A stretch of DNA of 64,000 nucleotides from Apostichopus japonicus (GCF_037975245.1 NC_092568.1:17317001-17381000), one strand, 5' to 3'. Shown: positions 1-14,100, counted from the stretch's first letter. Notes: generated by a model not told the origin, from the letters alone. Translations and numbers: made by a program.

Positions 1-689
1 TCACTTTGAGCCTTGAGTTACTACACACATTCACAACCGGGCTGAAGCTGGCCAACAGACCTCTGACAGATCGCTGAAAATGAACAGCGTCTACCTCGAA
101 TAGGGTATTGAATTCATGCAGGTTGCACAGAAAATGGAGCATTCCAAGGAAGCAAAGGAAGGTATATCGAACAAACGTCGTCGCTAAAGTTCAACACTGT
201 AGTCGCGGAGGTTGGCTGTTTGGGTCAAAGGCTGACCGCAAATTATGTGAAATATGCGGAAAATGTTGTTAACAGCCAAAACGTTACCATGCGAAGTGAG
301 ATGCTTTTGAGAACGAAGGGACAGGGGAAATAGACAAAATTGGCGAAGTTTTTTAGTCTGTTAATTTTAAGGAATTAAAAGAAGGCGCAAACTGTACCTC
401 ATTCTTTACGCTCAATTTCTCAATTGACAAGTGAAGTTTGTATTGATGTTAGATATTCTTCGTCTGTTTGCTCGTAGGAGATTGGAAAATAAACTCCTGG
501 GTTATTGACGTATCACTAAAAAAGTTAGATTAGTGTACGTCGACCTGAGAGGTTAAACTTCGGAAAATAACCCTAAACTAACCTGCTTTATTGATTTTTG
601 GGAGATTTGGTGAGTCATTACATTACTTTTTTATGCTTGGATATTACTGATGGTCTGAAAAATGATGAGGATTGAATATGATTTCAGGT
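1..689. other. Left flank, no gene recognised
   Basis: I see no open frame with a recognisable product here. Similarity to the satellite monomer begins gradually around 690, so this stretch is either host DNA or the outermost part of whatever carries the array. A short stretch near 240-300 weakly recalls a zinc-finger coding remnant, but it is interrupted and I do not call it. Confidence 0.4.
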
Positions 690-3600
690 ATTTTATAAAA
701 TCGCAATGCAAAAATATTACACTACAGAGCGAAAACAGGTAATTTGACAACCCCAATGTTTCGCTTAATATAACCCCGTGATAATTTTTGTGCAATCAAA
801 TGACCACCATCAATATATGCGGAGGACATTATTCTTTTTTTTTCATGACATTTCATGACAATCGAAGGGGGTCTACTATCAGCAGCAGGCGGATTCCGGC
901 CGCGCCCTCATCGGCTCAATGCAAAATACTACTTAAGTGCGAAAAAGGCAAAACTGACAACCCCAATAATTGCTCAATTTAACCCCGTGATAATTTTTGT
1001 GCCATCAAATGATCACCCTCAATATATGCAGGGAACACTATTCTTTCTTTTTCATGACATTTCATGACAATCGAAGTGGGTCTACTATCAGCAGCAGGCG
1101 GATTCCGGCAGCGCCCTCACCGGCTCAATGCAAAATACTACACTAAAGAGCGAAAACAGCCAAAATGACAACCCCAATTAATTGCTCAATTTCACCCCGT
1201 GATAATTTTTGTGCCATCAAATGACCATCATAAATGAATGTAAAGGACATTATTCTTTCGTTTTCATGACTTTTTATGACAATCGAAGGGGGTCTACTAT
1301 CAGCAGCAGGCGGATTCCGGCAGCGCCCTCATCGGCTCAATGCAAAATACTACACTAAAGAGCGAAAACAGCAAAAATGACAACCCCCATTAATTGCTCA
1401 ATTTAACCCCGTGATAATTTTTGTGCCAGCAAATGACCACCCTCAATATATGTAGGGGACACTATTCTTCCATGTTCACGACATTTCATGACAATCGAAG
1501 GGGGTCTACTATCAGCAGCAGGCGGATTCCGGCAGCGCCTTCACCGGCTCAATGCAAAATACTACACTAAAGAGCGAAAACAGCAAAAAATGACAACCCC
1601 CATTAATTGCTCAAATGTAACCCCGTGATAATTTTTGTGCCAGCAAATGACCATCATAAATGGATGTAGGGGACACTATTCTTTCATTTTCATGACTTTT
1701 CATGACAATCGAAGGGGGTCTACTATCAGCAGCAGGCGGATTCCGGCAGCGCCCTCATCGGCTCAATGCAAAATACTACACTAAAGAGCGAAAACAGCAA
1801 AAATGACAACCCCCATTAATTGCTCAATTTAACCCCGTGATAATTTTTGTGCCAGCAAATGACCATCATAAATGGATGTAGGGGACACTATTCTTTCATT
1901 TTCATGACTTTTTATGACAATCGAAGGGGGTCTACTATCAGCAGCAGGCGGATTCCGGCAGCGCCCTCATCGGCTCAATGCAAAATACTACACTAAAGAG
2001 CGAAAACAGCAAAAATGACAACCCCCATTAATTGCTCAATTTAACCCCGTGATAATTTTTGTGCCAGCAAATGACCACCCTCAATATATGTAGGGGACAC
2101 TATTCTTCCATGTTCACGACATTTCATGACAATCGAAGGGGGTCTACTATCAGCAGCAGGCGGATTCCGGCAGCGCCCTCATCGGCTCAATGCAAAATAC
2201 TACACTAAAGAGCGAAAACAGCAAAAATGACAACCACCATTAATTGCTCAATTTAACCCCGTGATAATTTTTGTGCCAGCAAATGACCATCATAAATGGA
2301 TGTAGGGGACACTATTCTTTCATTTTCATGACTTTTCATGACAATCGAAGGGGGTCTACTATCAGCAGCAAGCGGATTCCGGCAGCGCCCTCATCGGCTC
2401 AATGCAAAATACTACACTAAAGAGCGAAAACAGCCATAATGGCAACCCTCATTAATTACTCAATTTAGCCCCGTAATAATTTTTGTGCCATCAAATGACC
2501 ATCATAAATGAACGTAAAGGACATTGTTCTTCCATGTTCACGACATTTCATGACAATCGAAGGGGGTCTACTATCAGCAGCAGGCGGATTCCGGCAGCGC
2601 CCTCACCGGCTCAATGCAAAATACTACACTAAAGAGCGAAAACAGCAAAAATGACAACCCCCATTAATTGCTCAAATTTCACCCCGTGATAATTTTTGTG
2701 CCATCAAATGACCATCATAAATGAATGTAAAGGACATTATTCTTTCGTTTTCATGACTTTTTATGACAATCGAAGGGGGTCTACTATCAGCAGCAGGCGG
2801 ATTCCGGCAGCGCCCTCATCGGCTCAATGCAAAATACTACACTAAAGAGCGAAAACAGCCAAAATGACAACCCCCATTAATTGCTCAATTTAACCCCGTG
2901 ATAATTTTTGTGCCAGCAAATGACCACCCTCAATATATGAAGGGGACACTATTCTTCCATGTTCACGACATTTCATGACAATCGAAGGGGGTCTACTATC
3001 AGCAGCAGGCGGATTCCGGCAGCGCCCTCATCGGCTCAATGCAAAATACTACACTAAAGAGCGAAAACAGCCAAAATGACAACCCCCATTAATTGCTCAA
3101 TTTAACCCCGTGATAATTTTTGTGCCAGCAAATGACCATCATAAATGGATGTAGGGGACACTATTCTTTCATTTTCATGACTTTTCATGACAATCGAAAG
3201 GGGTCTACTATCAGCAGCAGGCGGATTCCGGCAGCGCCCTCATCGGCTCAATGCAAAATACTACACTAAAGAGCGAAAACAGCCAAAATGACAACCCCAA
3301 TTAATTGCTCAAATTTCACCCCGTGATAATTTTTGTGCCATCAAATGACCATCATAAATGAATGTAAAGGACATTATTCTTTCGTTTTCATGACTTTTTA
3401 TGACAATCGAAGGGGGTCTACTATCAGCAGCAGGCGGATTCCGGCAGCGCCCTCATCGGCTCAATGCAAAATACTACACTAAAGAGCGAAAACAGCAAAA
3501 ATGACAACCCCCATTAATTGCTCAATTTAACCCCGTGATAATTTTTGTGCCAGCAAATGACCACCCTCAATATATGTAGGGGACACTATTCTTCCATGTT

Positions 3601-6600
3601 CACGACATTTCATGACAATCGAAGGGGGTCTACTATCAGCAGCAGGCGGATTCCGGCAGCGCCCTCATCGGCTCAATGCAAAATACTACACTAAAGAGCG
3701 AAAACAGCAAAAATGACAACCCCCATTAATTGCTCAATTTAACCCCGTGATAATTTTTGTGCCAGCAAATGACCATCATAAATGGATGTAGGGGACACTA
3801 TTCTTTCATTTTCATGACTTTTTATGACAATCGAAGGGGGTCTACTATCAGCAGCAGGCGGATTCCGGCAGCGCCCTCATCGGCTCAATGCAAAATACTA
3901 CACTAAAGAGCGAAAACAGCCATAATGGCAACCCTCATTTATTGCTCAATTTAGCCCCGTAATAATTTTTGTGCCATCAAATGACCATCATAAATGAACG
4001 TAAAGGACATTGTTCTTCCATGTTCACGACATTTCATGACAATCGAAGGGGGTCTACTATCAGCAGCAGGCGGATTCCGGCAGCGCCCTCACCGGCTCAA
4101 TGCAAAATACTACACTAAAGAGCGAAAACAGCAAAAATGACAACCCCAATTAATTGCTCAAATTTCACCCCGTGATAATTTTTGTGCCATCAAATGACCA
4201 TCATAAATGAATGTAAAGGACATTATTCTTTCGTTTTCATGACTTTTTATGACAATCGAAGGGGGTCTACTATCAGCAGCAGGCGGATTCCGGCAGCGCC
4301 CTCATCGGCTCAATGCAAAATACTACACTAAAGAGCGAAAACAGCAAAAATGACAACCCCCATTAATTGCTCAATTTAACCCCGTGATAATTTTTGTGCC
4401 AGCAAATGACCACCCTCAATATATGTAGGGGACACTATTCTTCCATGTTCACGACATTTCATGACAATCGAAGGGGGTCTACTATCAGCAGCAGGCGGAT
4501 TCCGGCAGCGCCCTCATCGGCTACTTGCAAAATACTACACTAAAGAGCGAAAACAGCAAAAATGACAACCCCCATTAATTGCTCAATTTAACCCCGTGAT
4601 AATTTTTGTGCCAGCAAATGACCATCATAAATGGATGTAGGGGACACTATTCTTTCATTTTCATGACTTTTTATGACAATCGAAGGGGGTCTACTATCAG
4701 CAGCAGGCGGATTCCGGCAGCGCCCTCACCGGCTACTTGCAAAATACTACACTAAACAGCGAAAACAGCCATAATGGCAACCCTCATTAATTGCTCAATT
4801 TAGCCCCGTAATAATTTTTGTGCCATCAAATGACCATCATAAATGAACGTAAAGGACATTGTTCTTCCATGTTCACGACATTTCATGACAATCGAAGGGG
4901 GTCTACTATCAGCAGCAGGCGGATTCCGGCAGCGCCCTCACCGGCTCAATGCAAAATACTACACTAAAGAGCGAAAACAGCAAAAATGACAACCCCCATT
5001 AATTGCTCAAATTTCACCCCGTGATAATTTTTGTGCCATCAAATGACCATCATAAATGAATGTAAAGGACATTATTCTTTCGTTTTCATGACTTTTTATG
5101 ACAATCGAAGGGGGTCTACTATCAGCAGCAGGCGGATTCCGGCAGCGCCCTCATCGGCTCAATGCAAAATACTACACTAAAGAGCGAAAACAGCCAAAAT
5201 GACAACCCCATTAATTGCTCAATTTAACCCCGTGATAATTTTTGTGCCAGCAAATGACCACCCTCAATATATGTAGGGGACACTATTCTTCCATGTTCAC
5301 GACATTTCATGACAATCGAAGGGGGTCTACTATCAGCAGCAGGCGGATTCCGGCAGCGCCCTCATCGGCTCAATGCAAAATACTACACTAAAGAGCGAAA
5401 ACAGCAAAAATGACAACCCCCATTAATTGCTCAATTTAACCCCGTGATAATTTTTGTGCCAGCAAATGACCATCATAAATGGATGTAGGGGACATTATTC
5501 TTTCATTTTCATGACTTTTTATGACAATCGAAGGGGGTCTACTATCAGCAGCAGGCGGATTCCGGCAGCGCCCTCACCGGCTACTTGCAAAATACTACAC
5601 TAAACAGCGAAAACAGCCATAATGGCAACCCTCATTAATTGCTCAATTTAGCCCCGTAATAATTTTTGTGCCATCAAATGACCATCATAAATGAACGTAA
5701 AGGACATTGTTCTTCCATGTTCACGACATTTCATGACAATCGAAGGGGGTCTACTATCAGCAGCAGGCGGATTCCGGCAGCGCCCTCACCGGCTCAATGC
5801 AAAATACTACACTAAAGAGCGAAAACAGCAAAAATGACAACCCCCATTAATTGCTCAAATTTCACCCCGTGATAATTTTTGTGCCATCAAATGACCATCA
5901 TAAATGAATGTAAAGGACATTATTCTTTCGTTTTCATGACTTTTTATGACAATCGAAGGGGGTCTACTATCAGCAGCAGGCGGATTCCGGCAGCGCCCTC
6001 ATCGGCTCAATGCAAAATACTACACTAAAGAGCGAAAACAGCAAAAAATGACAACCCCCATTAATTGCTCAAATTTCACCCCGTGATAATTTTTGTGCCA
6101 TCAAATGACCATCATAAATGAATGTAAAGGACATTATTCTTTCGTTTTCATGACTTTTTATGACAATCGAAGGGGGTCTACTATCAGCAGCAGGCGGATT
6201 CCGGCAGCGCCCTCATCGGCTCAATGCAAAATACTACACTAAAGAGCGAAAACAGCAAAAATGACAACCCCCATTAATTGCTCAATTTAACCCCGTGATA
6301 ATTTTTGTGCCAGCAAATGACCATCATAAATGGATGTAGGGGACACTATTCTTTCATTTTCATGACTTTTTATGACAATCGAAGGGGGTCTACTATCAGC
6401 AGCAGGCGGATTCCGGCAGCGCCCTCATCGGCTCAATGCAAAATACTACACTAAAGAGCGAAAACAGCAAAAATGACAACCCCCATTAATTGCTCAATTT
6501 AACCCCGTGATAATTTTTGTGCCAGCAAATGACCACCCTCAATATATGTAGGGGACACTATTCTTCCATGTTCACGACATTTCATGACAATCGAAGGGGG

Positions 6601-8995
6601 TCTACTATCAGCAGCAGGCGGATTCCGGCAGCGCCCTCATCGGCTCAATGCAAAATACTACACTAAAGAGCGAAAACAGCAAAAATGACAACCACCATTA
6701 ATTGCTCAATTTAACCCCGTGATAATTTTTGTGCCAGCAAATGACCATCATAAATGGATGTAGGGGACACTATTCTTTCATTTTCATGACTTTTCATGAC
6801 AATCGAAGGGGGTCTACTATCAGCAGCAAGCGGATTCCGGCAGCGCCCTCATCGGCTCAATGCAAAATACTACACTAAAGAGCGAAAACAGCCATAATGG
6901 CAACCCTCATTAATTACTCAATTTAGCCCCGTAATAATTTTTGTGCCATCAAATGACCATCATAAATGAACGTAAAGGACATTGTTCTTCCATGTTCACG
7001 ACATTTCATGACAATCGAAGGGGGTCTACTATCAGCAGCAGGCGGATTCCGGCAGCGCCCTCACCGGCTCAATGCAAAATACTACACTAAAGAGCGAAAA
7101 CAGCAAAAATGACAACCCCCATTAATTGCTCAAATTTCACCCCGTGATAATTTTTGTGCCATCAAATGACCATCATAAATGAATGTAAAGGACATTATTC
7201 TTTCGTTTTCATGACTTTTTATGACAATCGAAGGGGGTCTACTATCAGCAGCAGGCGGATTCCGGCAGCGCCCTCATCGGCTCAATGCAAAATACTACAC
7301 TAAAGAGCGAAAACAGCAAAAATGACAACCCCCATTAATTGCTCAATTTAACCCCGTGATAATTTTTGTGCCAGCAAATGACCACCCTCAATATATGTAG
7401 GGGACACTATTCTTCCATGTTCACGACATTTCATGACAATCGAAGGGGGTCTACTATCAGCAGCAGGCGGATTCCGGCAGCGCCCTCATCGGCTACTTGC
7501 AAAATACTACACTAAAGAGCGAAAACAGCAAAAATGACAACCCCCATTAATTGCTCAATTTAACCCCGTGATAATTTTTGTGCCAGCAAATGACCATCAT
7601 AAATGGATGTAGGGGACACTATTCTTTCATTTTCATGACTTTTTATGACAATCGAAGGGGGTCTACTATCAGCAGCAGGCGGATTCCGGCAGCGCCCTCA
7701 CCGGCTACTTGCAAAATACTACACTAAACAGCGAAAACAGCCATAATGGCAACCCTCATTAATTGCTCAATTTAGCCCCGTAATAATTTTTGTGCCATCA
7801 AATGACCATCATAAATGAACGTAAAGGACATTGTTCTTCCATGTTCACGACATTTCATGACAATCGAAGGGGGTCTACTATCAGCAGCAGGCGGATTCCG
7901 GCAGCGCCCTCACCGGCTCAATGCAAAATACTACACTAAAGAGCGAAAACAGCAAAAATGACAACCCCCATTAATTGCTCAAATTTCACCCCGTGATAAT
8001 TTTTGTGCCATCAAATGACCATCATAAATGAATGTAAAGGACATTATTCTTTCGTTTTCATGACTTTTTATGACAATCGAAGGGGGTCTACTATCAGCAG
8101 CAGGCGGATTCCGGCAGCGCCCTCATCGGCTCAATGCAAAATACTACACTAAAGAGCGAAAACAGCCAAAATGACAACCCCATTAATTGCTCAATTTAAC
8201 CCCGTGATAATTTTTGTGCCAGCAAATGACCACCCTCAATATATGTAGGGGACACTATTCTTCCATGTTCACGACATTTCATGACAATCGAAGGGGGTCT
8301 ACTATCAGCAGCAGGCGGATTCCGGCAGCGCCCTCATCGGCTCAATGCAAAATACTACACTAAAGAGCGAAAACAGCAAAAATGACAACCCCCATTAATT
8401 GCTCAATTTAACCCCGTGATAATTTTTGTGCCAGCAAATGACCATCATAAATGGATGTAGGGGACATTATTCTTTCATTTTCATGACTTTTTATGACAAT
8501 CGAAGGGGGTCTACTATCAGCAGCAGGCGGATTCCGGCAGCGCCCTCACCGGCTACTTGGAAAAATACTACACTAAACAGCGAAAACAGCCATAATGGCA
8601 ACCCTCATTAATTGCACAATTTAGCCCCGTGATAATTTTTGTGCCTTCAAATGACCATCATAAATGAATGTAGGGGACATTATTCTTTCGTTTTCATGAC
8701 TTTTCATGACAATCGAAGGGGGTCTACTATCAGCAGCAGCGGATTCCGGCAGCGCCCTCATCGGCTCAATGCAAAATACTACACTAAAGAGCGAAAACAG
8801 CAAAAATTACAACCCCCATTAATTGCTCAATTTAACCCCGTGATAATTTTTGTGCCAGCAAATGACCATCATAAATGAACGTAAAGGACATTGTTCTTCC
8901 ATGTTCACGACATTTCATGACAATCGAAGGGGGTCTACTATCAGCAGCAGCGGATTCCGGCAGCGCCCCCTATGGCTCAATGAACAGATAGTGCA
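690..8995 (+). repeat. 213 bp satellite array, left arm (about 39 monomers)
   Basis: A tandem array of a ~213 bp monomer. Each monomer has a GC-rich core (GGCGGATTCCGGCAGCGCCC), a poly-purine stretch before GGGGGTCTACTATCAGCAGC, and an AT-rich part with CCCCGTGATAATTTTTGTGCC. Outer copies (about 690-1100) are the most diverged, and interior copies are nearly identical within their type. Four monomer types can be told apart just after TTTGTGCC: D (CATCAAATG with ATGAATGTAAAGG), A (CAGCAAATG with CACCCTCAATATATG), B (CAGCAAATG with ATGGATGTAGGGG) and C (CATCAAATG with ATGAACGTAAAGG). They mostly run in the order D-A-B-C, giving a ~850 bp higher-order unit. The last monomer breaks off near 8995. 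The same family occurs inverted at 31405-34655. Confidence 0.97.
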
Positions 8996-9544
8996 ACACT
9001 AAATACTTAAAATAGATGTGGTCAGTAATAGGGAAGCACTTTCCCCTAGCGGAGCAAGCCGTTTCTATTCGATATTTTAGTTGTTAATGAATAAATCCAA
9101 TGTTAACGAAAGTGCGATACCAAACGCCAGATGACGAGGATGTAGAGGTATGATGGGATGACTTATCAAGCAACAGGAAGAAAAAATAACCTCCTACATA
9201 TCCGTAAGTAATCAGAGCAAATCGTGGCTTTCATTTTATGTTATTTCCATCTTCTTACTTTATCATGTCTATATCATTACGTGAAAAATCCCATACGGAA
9301 TGCGCAGAGAAATGCATTTAATAAACCTGATATCAATTGGTAGCTAGTTTTTGCCTTTAATTGGTCTTAGTAAGGAATGTTTAAAGTTAACTGGTTTCAT
9401 AGGAGATACGTGCTTTTCGTAGATTGGGAGCGCCCAATCGCAAAAGTTGTACAAATTATAATTCATCTGAAATGTCGTTGTTCTATATATATATAGGCCC
9501 TATTTTACTTTTAAATGAACGAATATAGTTACTGCTGCTATATC

Positions 9545-9578
9545 TACACACACACACACACACACCCACATATACATG

Positions 9579-9623
<45 letters not shown>
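9545..9623. repeat. CA then TA microsatellite
   Basis: A run of CA dinucleotides (9545-9566) is followed after a short spacer by a run of TA dinucleotides (about 9585-9623). Confidence 0.95.
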
Positions 9624-9625
<2 letters not shown>

Positions 9626-10872
9626 AGATATTAGCTACATGTCTATAGGCCAACCTGAAAGGAGAAAGTACTTTAAAATCATTGCCCAGTTTTAAATGTG
9701 TTAATTGTGTGTAAAATGGACAGGTTTTTATATTTATAATTCTGTGGAACTCTTTAGTTGACAAATATAACGTCAATTTGGCCTATTAAAGATATCCTAC
9801 AATGATACAGAGTGAAGAAGGCTTATAACAAACACAATTAATGATTCTGAAGTTTTGTATTGCACTAACTTGACCATACGCTGTGTGTATGTGTTTGTAA
9901 CTCTCTTACCATATTCCCTTTTAGGGGTTAGAAGTTCATGCCGCATATCTTTGCGTAAGTTGATTTATCTGCTGAATAGGATCATTAACATACTTGTTGT
10001 AATCAGTCATTCAGTTTTTCCTTCATAGTACATAGTTTAGATTAGTTATAGTTTCTGCCAATATTTGTATTCCCTTGTGAATTAATTATTGAAAGTGGTT
10101 ATACCTTGTTGTATTGACTGATGTTAAAATCTTGGTTTTGTATAATTGGTATTCCTTTAAGGCTATGATTGGTTTCTATACAGTATTACTCACTGTTGAG
10201 ATGAAATGGGGTGTATAGGCGGTTTTACACTATCTAACGCAACGTAGTCGCCAAGAACCTGAAGTATTTTGTAATGCTAGAATATGATAGAAATTTTGTA
10301 ATGCTAGAATATGACAGCCATATGGACCTAATATTGTTGTCCCGTATAGTGAAGTTAACGTGATATATATTGATCTTTTCTTAAAGTGGCACATATACCA
10401 TATCTGCTTACTGATGTCTCTGCGACAGCTTGTTATTTTGAATCTTGCCAGTAAAATAAAAGTCATTAGCAAATTGTTCATGAAAACGAAATTCCTGGAC
10501 CTTAGCTGCTTTAACTTCTGGCTCACTATATTTATAGGCATAACATTTGACACAGGCATTATACCTCAAAACAAGTAGCCCATGTTCTAATGTGCATATA
10601 GTGTCCAGCCTAATGGTAAATTTTCCGTTAAAATACACCACCAACTGAACAACATCTCGCACTATTTGTCATGTACTGCGTACAAATTTCAAGAACAAGG
10701 AGAGGCAAAGTATAGTAAAAAAATGACTTAAAGGCATATACCTCGTGCATTCGAAAGAAAAAAAAAAGGTTGATCCTTAACTCCAAGAAATGGTGAGCGA
10801 CATTACCATTTGATTGGCTTATTTCAATAGTCACTCCTTTGCAAAGAGTGAATATCAACTACTTTGAAATGC

Positions 10873-10873
<1 letters not shown>

Positions 10874-10954
<81 letters not shown>

Positions 10955-10958
10955 GTAA
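10874..10958. repeat. Long TA microsatellite
   Basis: About 40 near-perfect TA dinucleotides lie just upstream of the candidate first exon of the transposase-like gene. Open frames crossing it are low-complexity artefacts. Confidence 0.97.
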
Positions 10959-11025
10959 ATGTAATATGTGTGGTTGTTTATGTATCGACCTATACTCAAC
11001 TTTCTCATACCAGGTAACGACGGAA

Positions 11026-11157
11026 ATGGGAGAACGCACTGGTGGAAAGGAAGATTGCTTGGAGGTCCAATGGAACCACGCAATTACGGCAAGTGGGTTT
11101 AATACAACGCCAATTCGCTTCAAACGGCCAACTCAGAATCATGGCGACGAACGTCCG
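11026..11157 (+). CDS. Candidate short first coding exon of the transposase-like gene
   Basis: From the ATG at 11026 a 44-codon frame runs to a consensus-like donor (CCG then GTGAGC). An acceptor with a pyrimidine tract (TTTCTCTCAG) ends at 12168, and the splice keeps the frame into the long exon, adding 25 further codons that include an AT-hook-like KRGRP. An upstream CAG at 11013 could also be an acceptor, so this might be an internal exon. I see no homology that proves the peptide, so the support is the matching splice phase and the extra DNA-binding motif. Confidence 0.45.
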
Positions 11158-14100
11158 GTGAGCATTTTTTTATCAATTGAATGCTAGTGGTTTCCCAACG
11201 AGGTTCTTTTACCAAACTTTGATTATCAACGCGTGGCTAGAGTCAGTTCACTACCATAAAGATAACGCTTCGTTTTGAATGAAATTTTTAGACCTTTCAT
11301 TGGCTTTTGCAATTGGAAATACATTTGGATCAGTGTTTTGGGTGCGGGAGGTGAGTTGTAGTGAAGAAGGGCGCGTCGGTTAGGCTAGCGTGGTTGTCGC
11401 GTGGTTCCCCCTCTCTTCCCTCTGCTGTACTGGCTATTTGATCGCCTGAATTCTGAGCTGTGATTGTGCGCCGCCACGATCATGGCGTTGCTAGTCGGTG
11501 CGCGGCGCAAGGTCATATATAGCGGCGCGAGTCAATGTGAGCCGCTAAGTTTATATCGGCGCTGGTTATAGAGTGCCCCGTCAAGGTCACGGCGCAAATT
11601 TATAGCGGCGCGAGCCATGCTCTCCACCAAGGTCCCGGGTGCACATTCAGTGTTTGTAACATATTTCACGTTGTACGTACTAGTACATAAACAGATGCAA
11701 GCACAGAGAACCGGTTCTGGTATTAAGTGTTTCAGCTTCAATCCATACCCTAACCCTGCATGTTTTCGGCCCAGAGGAATATGCCCTATCCCTTCTTTAT
11801 CTTTCTCCGAAAGTAAAGGTGAATTCACTGCATGTATCAGCATAACATCCGAGGACGAAGGCAGCGTTACAATTAGAAGCTGCTTTCAAATCCCACTGAA
11901 ATATTCTTTTTATTACGTCTATTACGCCCTGAAGCCTGAAGGGGAGAAGAAATGACCGTATACTATCGGCCTGAAAGCAGTATTTACCTGATTTTCAGTT
12001 ATCATTTATTACAATGTGTGCATTTAAGTGAAGCTGCTGTGTAGTCATGCGAATGTGGTACGAAACAAGAACCGAAATGATAAATAACCTGCGATACAAT
12101 TTATCCTTTTATAGAAAGAGACACACGAACATTTCCTGGAACGATCACCGACAAGGGATTTCTCTCAGCTAAAGGGCGGTGCTCACAAGCGAGGACGACC
12201 TGCGTGTACCGAGTATGCCAAGATCTCTGCCGCAATTTCGTCAGTGAGAAAAAAGGTGACGGTTACCTCATCACCATCAAAAGCTTTCTGGGAGAGTGTC
12301 GTTATGGAGCTGGGCTGGTCGACAAAAAATCTCAAGAGGTCAGTGAAGGTCCTCCGGAGCATATGGTGTAATAACAGAGGAAACATACGATTACTGGTAG
12401 AATCGGGAGAAGGAGCAACAAGAACGAAACCAAGGGAAAAGAGGAAACGTAAGCCAGTAAGATTTTCAAGTAATTGGGTCGACATTAATATGAAAAGAAA
12501 GTATTGCACTTGTCAAACGTATTATGATAACAAACGACAGTACATCCATTGCAAGCAATGTGATGAATGGTACCATTACAGCTGTATGCGTATTCCTTCA
12601 ACGGTAAAGTCTGGTTTTAATGTAACATTTTATTGCGGTATTGGTAAGTGTAACAACGGAAAGTATGTATTTCAGCTGCACCATGATAAAGATGGCGTTA
12701 AGTTGAAAGAAAACTTGAACTCGAGTGAAATAGTACATCCGCAACCTACTACCGCCAAATCCAGCCATGAATGTAATGATACAAATACCGATTCATGTAA
12801 GAATGAAAGTACAGAGGTTGCCAGCCGTGTATCAAATAAGACGTTAAGTGTGTTGTCTGGATCACAAGCAAATAATGATGACTACGTTATTAAGCAGTTT
12901 CCCAAGAAGGGAACATTTTCAATCAATGCAGACACTTGTAATACAGTATTAAGTAAAAGACGCGGTAGGTGTCTTCCCACAGGGGAATGGCAAAAGTATT
13001 TCGTAGATGGTATGTCTAAAATAAACCCTTATTGTGTAATCATGTTTAAGTACCATTATCTTATAGACAATAACACTAGTGAAACGATATTCCGGGCCAA
13101 GGGGTATTGCAAATTTGCAGATTGTTCCGTAAGCGTACTCATTTCCATGGATAGAAACTATTCATGCACGGTGAACTTCAATGGAAACATGAAGCACAGC
13201 ATGTACGACATCCATGCTCGGCCAATTAGGGGCTTAGATAGGAGATTAGCGGGAAAGACCCTCTCCATGGGTGTGAAGCCAATGAAAGTTCTTTTACGGA
13301 ATCTGTCTTCTAAATCTTCAGAAGTTATAGCATCGGGTAACAGAAACGACTGTGGCAGGACGCTGTCTGTCATGCAGAAAATTTCAAGTGAGAGTAGGTC
13401 TAAGGAACGTGATGATGAAGACGAAATCAAAAGTCTTCTAAAAAAGCAGCAGAAGTACTGTTTAAAATATAACCATCGTGGTAGGGTTCCCGGCTTCATC
13501 CAACAAATATCTGTTAGTCCGATGTATATAATATGTTTCACGGAAGGAGGACTAAGGGTATGGCACGATATGTGTAAAACAGACGTAGTATTCTGGGATG
13601 CGACCGGTGGGGTGTTGGACAGAGGCCATGGTAAAAAGCAAATTTTGTATTATGAGTTGTCTGTTAGAAATTTAACAAAGGGTAAGTCAACCTTGCCGGT
13701 GTCCATACTATTATCCGAAGATCAAAGTCTACCTGTCATTATGAATTGGTTAAACGTTTTTAGACATAAAGAAAAGCTTTTATTTGGGCATGGTAGCATA
13801 TCAACCCCTGTACAAATCAACAGTGATAGGGCATGGGTATTCTTATTGGCTGCCATGCATGTTTTCAACAACGAAACTTACAAACAGTTCCTAAACCGTG
13901 CATGGAGTATTTTGAATGGCAAATTAACACACGAAGACTGTAACAAAACCTTACCGCATGCATGTATTGGTCACTTTATGAAAAATTGCAAAGATTTAAC
14001 CAAAAAACATTACAAAAAACACTACCGTTTTGGAATGTTTTGCTTGAGCTTACTGGTTAATGCGTGCTCCCTGGAAGCATTCGCATGTATTGTTTATGAT

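Larger units (their letters stand above)
8996..11013. other. Non-coding stretch with AT microsatellites
   Basis: No gene is recognised. It contains the CA/TA microsatellite at 9545-9623, the long TA run at 10874-10958, and a small direct repeat around 10270-10320 in which TTTTGTAATGCTAGAATATG occurs twice about 31 bp apart. The open frames across the TA runs are simple-repeat artefacts (tyrosine-isoleucine runs). Confidence 0.7.

Noticed and set aside
240-330. CxxC and KRYHAK-like residues suggesting a zinc-finger fragment
   Set aside because: The frame is interrupted and too short for a reliable call.
788-8878. Repeated ~60-codon open frames, one per satellite monomer, in both arrays
   Set aside because: The monomer length is close to 3 x 71, so each copy shows the same short frame between stops. 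Monomer lengths vary out of frame and no start context or homology supports a peptide gene.
1-8995. The regular array as a CRISPR locus
   Set aside because: The monomers are contiguous 213 bp satellites with no unique spacers and no cas genes, in an animal genome.
9483-11187. Open frames with long Tyr-Ile runs
   Set aside because: They are translations of TA microsatellites. Only the part from 11026 onward is kept, as a candidate exon.
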